Shown here one piece after another: positions 52,962 through 62,590 of a DNA stretch of 64,000 nucleotides. A program made the position numbers and the translations under genes. The DNA comes from Rudaea sp. (GTDB lineage Bacteria > Pseudomonadota > Gammaproteobacteria > Xanthomonadales > Rhodanobacteraceae), in the NCBI GenBank assembly GCA_031291055.1, contig JARLJU010000325.1:1-64000 (forward strand). Reading direction: 5' to 3'. The notes under the pieces were generated by a model, which saw nothing but the letters and a program-made list of their open reading frames with translations, had not been told where the DNA came from and searched no databases. How positions within the stretch are numbered: position 1 is the stretch's first letter; each line of letters opens with the position of its first letter.

Positions 52962-55004
52962 TCAGGTCGGCAACTTGAAGTCCGCGACCGAACGACGCAA
53001 GTCCGCAGCCAGCTGGGCCAGGTTGCCGATCGATTCGGCGGTCTGGCTCGCGCCGACCGAAGTCTGCGTCGTGATTTCCTGAATCACGTTCATCGTTGCC
53101 GAAATGTTCGTTGCCGCGGCCGACTGCTGACGCGCCGCTTCGGAAATGTTCTGAATGAGATCGGCCAGATCGTTCGACACCTTTTCGATCTCGCCCAGCG
53201 CCAGACCCGCGTCCTCGGCCAGGCGCGCACCGGCAACCACTTCGGCCGTGGTCTGCTCCATCGAGGTGACCGCTTCGTTGGTGTCGGCCTGAATCGTCTG
53301 CACCAGCGTTTCGATTCGGCGTGTGGCGCCGGAAGCGCGCTCGGCCAGTCGCTGCACTTCGTCAGCGACGACCGCGAAGCCGCGGCCTGCTTCACCGGCC
53401 GAGGCCGCCTGGATCGCCGCGTTCAAGGCCAGAATGTTCGTCTGCTCAGCGATGTCGTTGATCAGTTCGACGATCGATCCGATTTCCTGCGAGGACTCGC
53501 CCAGGCGTTTGATGCGCTTGGAAGTCTCCTGAATCTGGTCACGGATCGAGTCCATGCCCTGAATTGTCTGGCGCACGATGCCGGCGCCCTTGGACGCGAT
53601 CTGCACCGAGCGCTGCGCCACGTCGGCCGATTCGGCGGAGTTCTTCGAGACCTCGTCGATGGACACCGCAATTTCATTGATCGCGGCGGATGCCGAAGTA
53701 ATCTGCTGCGCCTGATGCTCGGCGGCTTCGGCCAGATGCATCGCGGTTGCCTGCGTTTCCTGCGCGGCCGCCGATACCTGCACGGCGGTTTCGTTGATCG
53801 TCGTCACCAGCGAGCGCAGCGCCTCGACCGCGAAGTTCACCGAGTCGGCGATCGCGCCAGTGATGTCCTCGGTTACCGTCGCGCGTACGGTCAGATCGCC
53901 TTCTGCGAGCGATCCCATTTCGTCCAGCAGGCGCAAAATGGCTTCCTGGTTGCGCTGGTTCAACTCGGCGGTTACCTGATAGCGCTGGCGCTGGTTGCGG
54001 ATCTGGCTGAAGCCCAGCAGCACGACCAGCACGATGGCGACGATGGCGGCCACGGCGCCGAGAGCCATGCTCGGAAACAGTTGCTTGCCCGCGCGATCGC
54101 TGATGCCCCTGGATACCGGCTCGGCCTTCAGCAACATGGTCTGGCTGTCGATGGAGGTCTGGTCCGCCGCCTGCTTCACGTCCTGCAGGGCAGATGCGGA
54201 ATCGAGCAGCTTCTTGACCGGGTCGGCGACCAGTTCGCTCCACTGCTTGTTGATGTCGGCAAGAATTTCCTTGGCGTTGGGATTGTCCATCGCGCGAATG
54301 TTCAAATCCGGGTTGCCGCTCAGGAGGCCGGCAAGCACGGCGCCATAAAGCTGCGCATCGCGCTGCAGACCATCGGCCGCCGATTGGGCCTCTTCACCGC
54401 CCTGCAGGATTGACTGAACGCGGCGCTGCATGCGGTCGGCGAGCAACATTTCGCGCGACGAGATCATCACCTGGTTGGCCGAACCGTTTTTCTCGGTGAG
54501 GATCTTCACCACCTCTTCCATACGCGAGTTCAGGACCGGCATCTTGCCGTTGAAGTCTGCGGCCACCGCAGAGGTATTGAGCACCTGCTCCTTGCTGTCC
54601 AGAATCTTGGTGACGTTGGTGTTGAGCGGCGCCCAGGCCTTGTCCAGGTCGGCGATTTCCTTAGTGACGCCCGAGACGTCGCCATAGCCGCGCATGCCGT
54701 TGGCCGGATCGCCTTTCTTGAGCTTGTTGAGCAGGTCATCGACCGTGTTGCGGGTGACTTCCAGAGTCTTGAACGCATCGATGTTGCCGCCGGCCGCATC
54801 GTTGGCCACTTTCGACAACTGCTGCGACGATACCTGGATCTTCGTCACCAGCGCGCTGGCCTTGGCATCCTGGCCGGCGTCGTAGATCAGAAAGCCGAAA
54901 TCCAGCGCAGCGGCGACAATCGCCACGATCAGCAGCACGACGAGCAGAGTATTGGCTCCGCCCGATCGTTCCTTCCCGCCAAGTGCACCAGTCGTCACGC
55001 TCAT
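52962..55004 (-). CDS. pilJ: Methyl-accepting chemotaxis protein PilJ
   Basis: 680 aa. An N-terminal helix ([24 protein letters not shown]), a periplasmic PilJ-type domain to about residue 310, and a second helix ([22 protein letters not shown]). HAMP/coiled-coil and the methyl-accepting signalling domain follow, with hairpin tip [21 protein letters not shown] and [15 protein letters not shown]. The receptor senses surface contact and pilus retraction in Pseudomonas. Confidence 0.95.
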   Translation of the reverse strand: MSVTTGALGGKERSGGANTLLVVLLIVAIVAAALDFGFLIYDAGQDAKASALVTKIQVSSQQLSKVANDAAGGNIDAFKTLEVTRNTVDDLLNKLKKGDPANGMRGYGDVSGVTKEIADLDKAWAPLNTNVTKILDSKEQVLNTSAVAADFNGKMPVLNSRMEEVVKILTEKNGSANQVMISSREMLLADRMQRRVQSILQGGEEAQSAADGLQRDAQLYGAVLAGLLSGNPDLNIRAMDNPNAKEILADINKQWSELVADPVKKLLDSASALQDVKQAADQTSIDSQTMLLKAEPVSRGISDRAGKQLFPSMALGAVAAIVAIVLVVLLGFSQIRNQRQRYQVTAELNQRNQEAILRLLDEMGSLAEGDLTVRATVTEDITGAIADSVNFAVEALRSLVTTINETAVQVSAAAQETQATAMHLAEAAEHQAQQITSASAAINEIAVSIDEVSKNSAESADVAQRSVQIASKGAGIVRQTIQGMDSIRDQIQETSKRIKRLGESSQEIGSIVELINDIAEQTNILALNAAIQAASAGEAGRGFAVVADEVQRLAERASGATRRIETLVQTIQADTNEAVTSMEQTTAEVVAGARLAEDAGLALGEIEKVSNDLADLIQNISEAARQQSAAATNISATMNVIQEITTQTSVGASQTAESIGNLAQLAADLRRSVADFKLPT

Positions 55005-55042
55005 AACTCACCCCTTGAATACTTCGGTAAAGCCAAAGGCGT

Positions 55043-55597
55043 TCATGCCGCCGCCTGAACAAAATCGGGAGTGCGCACCAGGGCTGCCATGCTGAACAGG
55101 CCCCAGATCACATCGCCCAAAGGATATTTCTCTGCCACGAAACGGCTGTAGCGGTCGTCTTCCTCGCCGAAGGCATCGGCGCGCTGATCCTCGGAAAAAT
55201 TGCGCTGTCCCAGCACTTCGTCGATCAGCAGACCCACACTGCCGCCAAGCTGGCGTACCAGCAGCACGCGGCTGGTATCGGTGAGCTGGGTGCGCTCGCC
55301 TTCGAGGTATTGCTTCAGATCGATCACCGGAACCAGGTTGCCGCGCACATTGGCGACGCCGAGCAGCCACGCCCGCGTTCCGGGCACGAGCGTCAACGAG
55401 GGCTGGGTGAGGATTTCGTTGACTTCGTTGATGCTGCTGACCAGATAACGCGTGCCGACGCGGAATCCGATGCCGCGCCACAGGCCTGGCGCCTCGATCT
55501 GCTCGGGCAATCCGGCGGCATGCGCCAGACTGCGCCGCTCATAGTCGGCCAGAGCCTCGAAAGGCGAAAGCTGCAGCGTGTCGAGAACAGTGGCCAT
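55043..55597 (-). CDS. pilI: CheW-like adaptor PilI
   Basis: 184 aa CheW domain (GIGFRVGTRYLVSSINEVNEIL, LLGVANVRGNLVPVIDLKQYL) coupling PilJ to ChpA. It is 7 bp after pilH and 38 bp before pilJ in a single operon. Confidence 0.94.
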   Translation of the reverse strand: MATVLDTLQLSPFEALADYERRSLAHAAGLPEQIEAPGLWRGIGFRVGTRYLVSSINEVNEILTQPSLTLVPGTRAWLLGVANVRGNLVPVIDLKQYLEGERTQLTDTSRVLLVRQLGGSVGLLIDEVLGQRNFSEDQRADAFGEEDDRYSRFVAEKYPLGDVIWGLFSMAALVRTPDFVQAAA

Positions 55598-55604
55598 GAG
55601 TTTG

Positions 55605-55970
55605 TCAGCTCGACAGGAGTTTCTGGATGCGGGCGAGCAGCTCCTGCTCGGCGACGGGCTTGACCAGGAAATCCTTCGCTCCCTGGCGCAAACCCCAGAC
55701 CCGATCGGTTTCCATCGACTTGGTCGTGACGATCAGGATCGGTATGGCGGAAGTTTCGGTATCGCGGCTGAGCGTGCGTGTGGCCTGGAAGCCGTTCATG
55801 CCGGGCATGATCACGTCCATGATCACCATGTCCGGCCGCTCGCGCTTGGCCATGCCAATGCCTTCCTCGGCGCTGGCTGCGCTGCTGACACGGTGCCCAT
55901 GCTTTTCGAGCAGCGTGGTGAAAACACGCACATCGGTCGGCGAATCATCAATGATGAGAATATGCGCCAT
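55605..55970 (-). CDS. pilH: Twitching motility response regulator PilH
   Basis: 121 aa single-domain receiver: LIIDDSPTDVR, phospho-acceptor Asp in MVIMDVIMPGMNGFQ, and VTTKSMETD. The ATG at 55970 (MAHILIIDDS) is the family start. PilH opposes or tunes PilG. Confidence 0.95.
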   Translation of the reverse strand: MAHILIIDDSPTDVRVFTTLLEKHGHRVSSAASAEEGIGMAKRERPDMVIMDVIMPGMNGFQATRTLSRDTETSAIPILIVTTKSMETDRVWGLRQGAKDFLVKPVAEQELLARIQKLLSS

Positions 55971-56002
55971 CGGTTTCCCCTTGGTTCGGATGGCCTCCAC
56001 GC

Positions 56003-56404
56003 TTACTTCTGGCTGACATGCCGGCGGATTGCTCCGAGCAGCTCTTCGCGCGTGAATGGCTTGGTCAGATACTGTTCGGAACCTACGATGCGTCCGCGCG
56101 CCTTGTCGAACAGGCCGTCCTTGGACGACAGCATGATCACCGGCGTGGACTTGAACATCTGGTTGTTCTTGATCAGCGCGCAGGTCTGATAACCATCCAG
56201 ACGCGGCATCATGATGTCGACGAAAATGATGTTCGGCTGCTGATCGGAAATTTTCGCCAACGCCTCGAAACCATCGGTCGCGGTGACGACTTCGCAACCT
56301 TCCTTCTTGAGCAGGGTCTCGGCCGTGCGTCGAATGGTTTTCGAATCGTCGATGACCATGACCTTGAGGCCGGCCAGGCTGCCATCTTTCGCTGTATCTT
56401 CCAC
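56003..56404 (-). CDS. pilG: Twitching motility response regulator PilG
   Basis: 133 aa single-domain receiver from a GTG at 56404 (VEDTAKDGSLAGLKVMVIDDS) with a strong RBS (AGGGGA). Phospho-acceptor Asp is in IIFVDIMMPRLDGY; the TLLKKEGCEVVTATDGFEAL helix is typical. The frame is open to 56503 but lacks an RBS there. It is the first gene of the eight-gene pil-chp operon. Confidence 0.95.
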   Translation of the reverse strand: MEDTAKDGSLAGLKVMVIDDSKTIRRTAETLLKKEGCEVVTATDGFEALAKISDQQPNIIFVDIMMPRLDGYQTCALIKNNQMFKSTPVIMLSSKDGLFDKARGRIVGSEQYLTKPFTREELLGAIRRHVSQK

Positions 56405-56768
56405 GTACAATCCCCTAGACCAACGGAGTTCCAAGTTCGTACGCCCACGTGCGACCAAGCCAGCGACGTTGAGCGTCAACCACCGCCGCGCCGCGACCGC
56501 CAATCACGCATGACCGGAGCTGTTTAACCAATACTTAGCAAATCTGTCAAGTAAATCCGCTAACTGAGCATCATTCCTCGAAAAACTCCCGGCGGCAAAC
56601 CGCTCCGACTAGACCGTTTTGCGGCCATGGCGGGCGCGTCGCCGCGAGCACGGATGCTAGTATAGACCCCGTACCCGTCCAGCGCGCGCCATCGACGATG
56701 ACTTTTTCCAGCACATCCCGTGCCAACCACTCACGCTGGCTTGCGCGCGAGCCCGCGAGTACGCACCC
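56405..56768. other. Divergent intergenic region pilG/gshB
   Basis: 364 bp with no gene. The pilG side contains a TTGACA promoter (listed separately) in an AT-rich stretch. The gshB side has GTATAGAC at 56658-56665 as a possible -10. A potential stem CGCCGCGCCGCG near 56490 was noted. Nothing else is recognised. Confidence 0.6.
56521..56550 (-). promoter_or_regulatory. Sigma70 promoter candidate for the pil-chp operon
   Basis: On the minus strand TTGACA (consensus -35; plus strand TGTCAA at 56545-56550) is followed 18 bases later by TAAACA at 56521-56526. It is about 117 bp before the pilG start, in a locally AT-rich region. The -35 is perfect, the -10 imperfect. Confidence 0.5.
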
Positions 56769-57731
56769 GTGAGCCTGACCGTCGTGGTGCTGATGGACCC
56801 GATCCAGTCCATCCACATCGAGAAGGATTCGACCTTCGCGATGCTGCTGGAAGCGCAGCGGCGCGGGCATCGCCTGCTGTATCTGAACCAGGGCGGCCTC
56901 GCCGTTCGCGCAGCGGCGCCCTGGGCGCACGCTGCCGCATTGCGCGTGCGCGACGATGCGCAGGGCTGGTTCACGCTGGGCGAGTCGTACTGGCAGGATT
57001 TGCGCGAAGTCGATGTGATCCTGGCGCGCAAGGATCCGCCATTCGACGGCCAGTTCCTCTACGATACGATGGTGCTGGAGCTGGCGCAGCGCGCCGGCGT
57101 GCTGGTAGTCAACGACCCGCAGGCATTGCGCGATGCCAACGAGAAACTGTTCTCGCTGCATTTTCCACAATGCATACCGCCAAGCGTCATCGCCCGCGAG
57201 GCGGCCGAGATCAAGCGCTTCGTCGCCGAGCACGGCGATGTCGTGGTCAAACCGCTGGACGGCATGGGCGGCCGTTCGATCTTCCGCAGCGGACGCGGCG
57301 ATCCCAACCTGAATGTGATCCTGGAAACGCTCACCGACAACGGCCGCTGCTTCGCCGTTGCGCAGCGCTACCTGGAGGAAATCCGCGACGGCGACAAACG
57401 TATCCTGCTGATTGACGGCGAACCGGTTGCGTACGCACTCGCGCGCTTGCCGCAGGGTGATGATTTCCGCGGCAACCTGGCGCGCGGCGGCAAGGGCGTG
57501 GGCATGCCGCTGACCGAGCGCGAGCGCTGGATTGCGGCGCAGGTCGGCCCGGAGCTGCGGCGGCGCGGCATGCTGTTTGTCGGCCTTGATGTCATCGGTG
57601 ACTGGTTGACCGAGGTCAATGTCACCTCTCCCACCTGCATCCGCGAACTCGACGCACAATTCGGCCTGAACATCGCCGGCCTGCTGTTCGACGTCATCGA
57701 GAACAGACGCGCCGAGGAACACGCCGCGTGA
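56769..57731 (+). CDS. gshB: Glutathione synthetase GshB
   Basis: Joins gamma-glutamylcysteine and glycine using ATP. 320 aa of the ATP-grasp fold: MDPIQSIHIEKDSTFAML at the N-terminus, KPLDGMGGRSIF (ATP lid), DVIGDWLTEVNVTSPTC (metal/substrate site). The GTG at 56769 is the family start. It overlaps tonB by four bases. Confidence 0.95.
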   Translation: MSLTVVVLMDPIQSIHIEKDSTFAMLLEAQRRGHRLLYLNQGGLAVRAAAPWAHAAALRVRDDAQGWFTLGESYWQDLREVDVILARKDPPFDGQFLYDTMVLELAQRAGVLVVNDPQALRDANEKLFSLHFPQCIPPSVIAREAAEIKRFVAEHGDVVVKPLDGMGGRSIFRSGRGDPNLNVILETLTDNGRCFAVAQRYLEEIRDGDKRILLIDGEPVAYALARLPQGDDFRGNLARGGKGVGMPLTERERWIAAQVGPELRRRGMLFVGLDVIGDWLTEVNVTSPTCIRELDAQFGLNIAGLLFDVIENRRAEEHAA

Positions 57732-58591
57732 CCGCGGCGGCACGTCCCGTCGGCAGTGCCGACCGCTTCGGCGTCACCCTGCTGTTCTCGATCATCGCGC
57801 ATGGCGTGCTGGCCCTGGGCCTGACCTTTGAATACGAGAAGCCCGCGCCGAGCCTGCCTTCGCTGGACGTGATCCTGGTGCAATCGGCCTCCGGCCAGAA
57901 ACCGGAAAAAGCCGAATACCTGGCCCAAGCCAACAACTCCGGCGGAGGCGACAGCGACAAACCGGTGCGTCCCAGCGAGATGCTGTCCAGTCCGGTGACC
58001 AAGCAGGATCCGGGAATCGCGCCGCGACCGATCGAGGCTGGCGCACCGAAACCGCAGCCGCCAAGCGAGCGCGAACTGCTCACCCAGACCAGATCGCAGT
58101 TCGCCGTCCGCACGCAAAAGGAAATCCCCGAACAGCCTGTGCTGCCGCAGCCGACGGCACGCGAGTTGATGGAAAAAAAGCTCGAGATGGCGCGTCTGGC
58201 CGAGGAAGTGCAGCGCGATTCACAGGCCTACGCCAAACGCCCGAAGAAAAAATATATTTCCGCCAACACCAAGGAATACGCCTACGCCGCCTACATGTCG
58301 GCCTGGGTCGCTCGCATCGAGCGCATCGGCAACCTCAACTATCCCGACGAGGCAAGGCGCGAACAGCTGCACGGGCAGCTCGTGTTAAGCGTCGCCCTGA
58401 AACGCGATGGCTCGGTGAAAAGCATCGACGTGATCCAGCCCAGCGGGCACAAGCTGCTTGACGACTCGGCCATCCGCATCGTCAGGCTTGCCGCGCCGTT
58501 TCCGCCGATTCCAGTCGAAGATGGCGTCGATGAATTGTACGTCACCCGCACCTGGCAGTTCCTGCCGGGCGATATCCTGCGCAACCGGTGA
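57728..58591 (+). CDS. tonB: TonB-family energy transducer
   Basis: 287 aa. One N-terminal helix (FGVTLLFSIIAHGVLALGL), a periplasmic linker that is charged rather than Pro-Lys repeats, and a C-terminal TonB domain (NYPDEARREQLHGQLVLSV, VTRTWQF). It resembles Pseudomonas TonB3, whose loss affects twitching; that link is from memory. KKKYISANT is coded with AT-rich codons. It overlaps gshB. Confidence 0.9.
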   Translation: MTAAARPVGSADRFGVTLLFSIIAHGVLALGLTFEYEKPAPSLPSLDVILVQSASGQKPEKAEYLAQANNSGGGDSDKPVRPSEMLSSPVTKQDPGIAPRPIEAGAPKPQPPSERELLTQTRSQFAVRTQKEIPEQPVLPQPTARELMEKKLEMARLAEEVQRDSQAYAKRPKKKYISANTKEYAYAAYMSAWVARIERIGNLNYPDEARREQLHGQLVLSVALKRDGSVKSIDVIQPSGHKLLDDSAIRIVRLAAPFPPIPVEDGVDELYVTRTWQFLPGDILRNR

Positions 58592-58600
58592 TGGCAGAGG

Positions 58601-58665
58601 GGCTGAGGGCTGGATCGCCGGAGCCACGGCGCGGTCCTGATCTTCCCGCAGCCCTCGGCTACAAT
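58601..58665 (+). promoter_or_regulatory. Inverted repeat and -10 box upstream of yqgE
   Basis: GGCTGAGGGCTG (58601-58612) and CAGCCCTCGGCT (58649-58660) form a 12-bp stem with two mismatches. Just after it, TACAAT (58660-58665) is a -10-like box seven bases before the yqgE ATG. The hairpin may terminate tonB transcription or govern the yqgE promoter. Confidence 0.35.
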
Positions 58666-58672
58666 AGCCGCC

Positions 58673-59239
58673 ATGAGTGCACAGCCGATGGGCCTCACCA
58701 ACCATTTCCTGATCGCCATGCCGGGAATGCGCGACCCCAGCTTCCGGCGCGGTGTTGCCTACCTGTGCCAGTACGGCGAGGACGGCGCGATGGGCCTGCT
58801 GATCAATCGTCTCTCCGAATACCGGCTCGGCGACGTACTCGCGCAGATGAACATCAAATCCGAGTTGAGCCAGATCAGCGACGCGCCAGTGCTGATCGGC
58901 GGCCCGGTGCAGCCGGAGCGTGGCTTCGTGCTGCACGCCCCGCACGGCGAATGGGAATCCTCGTTCAAGATTTCCGAGCGTATCTGCGTCACCACCTCGC
59001 GCGACATCCTGGTGGCGATCGCCGAAGGCCACGGTCCACGCGAAGTCGTGGTCACCCTGGGCTATTCCGGCTGGAGTCAGGGCCAGATCGAAACCGAGCT
59101 CAAGGAAAATTCCTGGCTGACCGCCGCCGCCGACGAACGCATCCTGTTTTCCACTCCGCTGGAACAGCGCTGGGAAGCTGCCGCCGCCCTCGTCGGCGTC
59201 GACATTGCCAGCCTGACCGACTATGCCGGACATGCGTGA
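58673..59239 (+). CDS. yqgE: YqgE/AlgH family protein
   Basis: 188 aa. Family signature NHFLIAMPGMRDPSFRRGVAYLC near the start and GGPVQPERGFVLH, GYSGWSQGQIETEL further on. AlgH is a conserved but poorly understood protein, sometimes linked to alginate regulation. The last 17 bases overlap the longer ruvX start. Confidence 0.95.
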   Translation: MSAQPMGLTNHFLIAMPGMRDPSFRRGVAYLCQYGEDGAMGLLINRLSEYRLGDVLAQMNIKSELSQISDAPVLIGGPVQPERGFVLHAPHGEWESSFKISERICVTTSRDILVAIAEGHGPREVVVTLGYSGWSQGQIETELKENSWLTAAADERILFSTPLEQRWEAAAALVGVDIASLTDYAGHA

Positions 59240-59804
59240 CAAAACGGGGGCCGGGCGCCAGCGGCCGGGCGCCGGAAAGCGAAACATCGCAAAACAGGAT
59301 GATCCGCCATCCGACCCCCCGTCCCCAGGCCCGGGCCCGGCTTCGACGAATCGCATAAACACCGTCATGGGCTTCGACTACGGTGCGCGGCGCATTGGCG
59401 TCGCCGTTGGCAATGGGCTGACCCGCAATGCGCGCGCGCTTGAAGTGATCGCGAACGGCGGCCACGGACCGGACTGGCGGCGGCTGGATCTGTTGCTGCG
59501 CGAGTGGCGACCAGCAGCGCTGCTGGTCGGTCTGCCGCTGACCATGGACGGCACGGAGCAGCCGACCAGCATCGCCGCACGCGCCTTTGCCGCTGCCCTG
59601 AGCGAGCGTTACGGCGTGGCGATGCATCTGGTCGATGAGCGCCTGAGCTCGCACGAGGCGGCGCGGCGTTTTGCCGACCGCCGCGCGCGCGGCGAAAGCC
59701 GACGCAAGCATGCGCAGACACTCGACGCGGTCGCCGCGGAAATCATCATCGAAACCTGGCTATCGGCCGCGCCGCCTGGCGGCTCTGCCGACGGTGCCGC
59801 CTGA
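59223..59804 (+). CDS. ruvX: Holliday-junction resolvase homologue RuvX (YqgF)
   Basis: 193 aa in the longest form; RNase H fold (MGFDYGARRIGVAVGN, LPLTMDGTEQP, DERLSSHEAAR, DAVAAEIIIETWL), needed for 16S rRNA maturation in E. coli. Conserved similarity begins at the ATG at 59367. The ~48 residues before it are basic, then proline-rich (PPSDPPSPGPGP) and unlike the family. But a start at 59367 would clip the first beta-strand and has no RBS, so the upstream ATG at 59223 or 59232 may be used. Confidence 0.88.
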   Translation: MPDMRDKTGAGRQRPGAGKRNIAKQDDPPSDPPSPGPGPASTNRINTVMGFDYGARRIGVAVGNGLTRNARALEVIANGGHGPDWRRLDLLLREWRPAALLVGLPLTMDGTEQPTSIAARAFAAALSERYGVAMHLVDERLSSHEAARRFADRRARGESRRKHAQTLDAVAAEIIIETWLSAAPPGGSADGAA

Positions 59805-59829
59805 TTGCACGGGTCCTAAAGTATATAAT
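59805..59829 (+). promoter_or_regulatory. Consensus -10 upstream of pyrB
   Basis: A perfect TATAAT (59824-59829) lies 12 bases before the pyrB ATG. TTGCAC (59805-59810) upstream is a possible -35 but only 13 bp away; no better -35 exists. The transcript leader would be only a few bases. Confidence 0.4.
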
Positions 59830-59841
59830 TGCACGAAATCC

Positions 59842-60822
59842 ATGCCGCCAGCTCCCTGCTCCCAGCTCGACTCCTCCGGCCGCCTGCGCCACCTCATCAG
59901 CCTGGATGGCCTCCCGCGCGAGCGCATCCTCGCCCTGCTGGACCACGCACAGGCGCTGCGCGCGGCCAGCCGCAATGGCACCCGCGCGGCCGACGTGCTC
60001 GCCGGACGCACCGTGATCAACCTTTTCTTCGAACCCTCCACGCGCACGCGTACCTCGTTCGATCTGGCCGCGCAGCGCCTTGGCGCGCACGTGATCAATT
60101 TCGATATCGCCAGTTCATCGACGACCAAGGGCGAATCGCTGCTGGATACCGTGCATACCCTCGAAGCGATGCATTGCGATGCCTTCGTCGTGCGTCACAA
60201 GGAATCCGGCACGCCGCAATACATCGCGCGGCACCTGCGCTCCGGTGCCGCCGTGCTCAATGCGGGCGACGGCAACCATGCGCATCCCACCCAGGGCCTG
60301 CTCGACGCGCTCACCTTGCGCCTGCATCGCCCGAACCCCGCTGCCCTGCGCATCGTCATCTGCGGCGATATCCGTCATTCGCGCGTGGCGCGTTCGGATG
60401 TGCACGCCTTGCACGCGCTCGGCGTGCGCGACTTGCGCCTGTGCGCGCCACCGCAGTTGCTGCCCGACCCCGCGGAATTTCCGGGTTGCGGCATTTTCCA
60501 CAATTTCGACGAGGCCATCGACGGCGCCGACGCCGTCATCATGTTGCGCCTGCAGAAGGAACGCATGGAGGCGGCGGCAATTCCGTCCGAAGCCGAGTAC
60601 TTCGTGCGCTACGGACTTTCCAGCGACCGTCTGCGAGGTGCGCATCGCGACTGTCTGGTGATGCATCCGGGTCCGATCAATCGCGGTGTGGAGATCGCAT
60701 CCGAGGTTGCCGACGGCCCGCAGTCGCTTATCCTCGAACAAGTCGCCAACGGCGTGTTCCTGCGCATGGCGGTGCTGGTGGAACTGCTCGCGGCAGGCGA
60801 CAGCGCGAAAATTCGCGCATAA
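59842..60822 (+). CDS. pyrB: Aspartate carbamoyltransferase catalytic subunit PyrB
   Basis: First committed step of pyrimidine synthesis. 326 aa from the ATG at 59842 (MPPAPCSQL). Carbamoyl-phosphate site FFEPSTRTRTSF, GDGNHAHPTQGLLD, aspartate site MHPGPINRG are intact. No pyrR or pyrC lies adjacent, unlike the Pseudomonas cluster. It is the last gene of the gshB-tonB-yqgE-ruvX group. Confidence 0.95.
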   Translation: MPPAPCSQLDSSGRLRHLISLDGLPRERILALLDHAQALRAASRNGTRAADVLAGRTVINLFFEPSTRTRTSFDLAAQRLGAHVINFDIASSSTTKGESLLDTVHTLEAMHCDAFVVRHKESGTPQYIARHLRSGAAVLNAGDGNHAHPTQGLLDALTLRLHRPNPAALRIVICGDIRHSRVARSDVHALHALGVRDLRLCAPPQLLPDPAEFPGCGIFHNFDEAIDGADAVIMLRLQKERMEAAAIPSEAEYFVRYGLSSDRLRGAHRDCLVMHPGPINRGVEIASEVADGPQSLILEQVANGVFLRMAVLVELLAAGDSAKIRA

Positions 60823-60869
60823 TTGCCGCGCCGGCCACGCAGCGTGCGCGGCCAACCCGGGAATCACCC

Positions 60870-62561
60870 ATGCGGATTCATCACTTCGCCCTGCTTGCGC
60901 TGAGCACAAGCATGCTTGTGGCCTGCGGCAAATCGCAGAATTCTGCCGATGCGCCATTGGCCTTCGTGCCCGCCGATACGCCCTACGTGTACGCCAATCT
61001 CGAACCGATGCCTGCGGCGGTGACCGAGCAATGGTCCAGGCGCATGCAGGACTACTGGCCGGCGGTTTTCGGCATGTATGACCGCATGCTGCAACAGCTG
61101 GGTGATGGCGGTGACGCGCAGAATCAGCGCATCGTGAAGATTGCGCGTGCGCTGATAGATGAAATCAAGCAGCACGACAGTTGGGACAAGCTTCGGCAGA
61201 TCGGCCTGAAGCCGGACGCGCGCGTCGCGTTCTATGGCGTCGGCATCGTGCCTGTGCTGCGTCTGGAACTGGGCGATGCGACGGCGTTCAAGGCGGAAAT
61301 CGCCAGTATCGAGGCCAAGGTCGGCGAGAAAATCCCCGTGGCTAGAACCGGCGATCAGGAATACTGGCAACTCGGCAATGCCAAGATCGCCGCCGTCATT
61401 GCCATCGAAGGCACCCATCTGGTCGTCACCGCAGTGCCGCCAGGCGCTGGCGACACGCTGAAACAAACTCTGCTCGGCATCACGCGCCCGGCGCAGACCC
61501 TGGCTGCGGCGGGAACCCTGCAAGCGCTGGCGAAGCAATATGGTTATTCGCCGTACGGAGAGGGCTACGTCGACTTTGTCCACCTGACCGAGCGGCTCGG
61601 CAATGGACCAACCGGAAGCGATGCCGAGTTCGCCAAGGCGCTGGATCTGCCGGTCACTCCGGTAGAAGCCAACTGCCGCGCGGAATTCCTCGACATCGCG
61701 CACAGGTTTCCACGCTTCGTCGCCGGCGCTGAAGAAATCACGCCGCAACGCCTGCGCGTCGGTGCGCAGCTGGAAATCGAAACTGGTCTTGCGCAACAAA
61801 TCGCTACCGCGCTCGGAGCGGCTCCCGGTACCGGACAGCCCGGCGATGGCGTGGTCGATATCAGCATCGCGCTGCCGGTGCTCAGGCTCAAGGACTTCTG
61901 GATCAGGCAGGCCGATGCGGTGGCGGCGAAACCATTTGCCTGCGCGGGACTGGCAAAACTCAACGACAGTTATCGCGATTCCAGGCAAAAGATCGACGTC
62001 ACCGTGCCGCCACCATTCAGCGACCTGACCGGAATGCGCTTTACCCTGGACAAGCTTGAATTCGACGGCTCGCTCGGCACACCACCGAATTTCGCCGGCA
62101 AATTCCTCATGGCGACGACGAATCCGATGGCTGCGTTGGCGATGGCGCAACTCACGGTGCCGGGTCTGGCAAATTTGAAGATCGCCGCCGACGGCAAGCC
62201 CGTGCCGCTGCCGGCAGGACTGGCACCTGCCGGCACACCGCCGCTGTTCGCGGCGATGTCGGACAAGGCCCTGGCCATCGCAGCCGGCGCTGGCGAGGAC
62301 GCAGGGCTGGGTGCCTACCTGAGCGCTCCGCCGGCCTCCGAACCGGTGTTCATGCGCATGTACTTCAGCGGCAAGATTTATGCGCTGATGGCCCAATCGT
62401 TCGAGAAAATCAAGGCCGCGATGCCCGCCGACAAGCAGGCGCAACTGGATGAGCAGGCAAAACTGCTGGCGATGTATGAAAAGTGGTTGCGTTCGGGCGA
62501 GATTACCTTCATCGCCACCAAGACCGGCATCGCCATGCACGAAACCGTGGAACAGAACTGA
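60870..62561 (+). CDS. Large lipoprotein, function unknown
   Basis: 563 aa with a lipobox (LSTSMLVACGKS, Cys19). The mature protein starts PLAFVPADTPYVYANLEPMP and has three further Cys; no catalytic motif recognised. The phrase ADTPYVYANLEP and the overall layout resemble DUF3352-like lipoproteins, but I am not sure. It follows pyrB by 47 bp and could be co-transcribed. Open frame upstream of 60870 lies in pyrB and is not coding. Confidence 0.75.
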   Translation: MRIHHFALLALSTSMLVACGKSQNSADAPLAFVPADTPYVYANLEPMPAAVTEQWSRRMQDYWPAVFGMYDRMLQQLGDGGDAQNQRIVKIARALIDEIKQHDSWDKLRQIGLKPDARVAFYGVGIVPVLRLELGDATAFKAEIASIEAKVGEKIPVARTGDQEYWQLGNAKIAAVIAIEGTHLVVTAVPPGAGDTLKQTLLGITRPAQTLAAAGTLQALAKQYGYSPYGEGYVDFVHLTERLGNGPTGSDAEFAKALDLPVTPVEANCRAEFLDIAHRFPRFVAGAEEITPQRLRVGAQLEIETGLAQQIATALGAAPGTGQPGDGVVDISIALPVLRLKDFWIRQADAVAAKPFACAGLAKLNDSYRDSRQKIDVTVPPPFSDLTGMRFTLDKLEFDGSLGTPPNFAGKFLMATTNPMAALAMAQLTVPGLANLKIAADGKPVPLPAGLAPAGTPPLFAAMSDKALAIAAGAGEDAGLGAYLSAPPASEPVFMRMYFSGKIYALMAQSFEKIKAAMPADKQAQLDEQAKLLAMYEKWLRSGEITFIATKTGIAMHETVEQN

Positions 62562-62590
62562 CCGACTACGCCGCAGAAATCAGCGATCGC

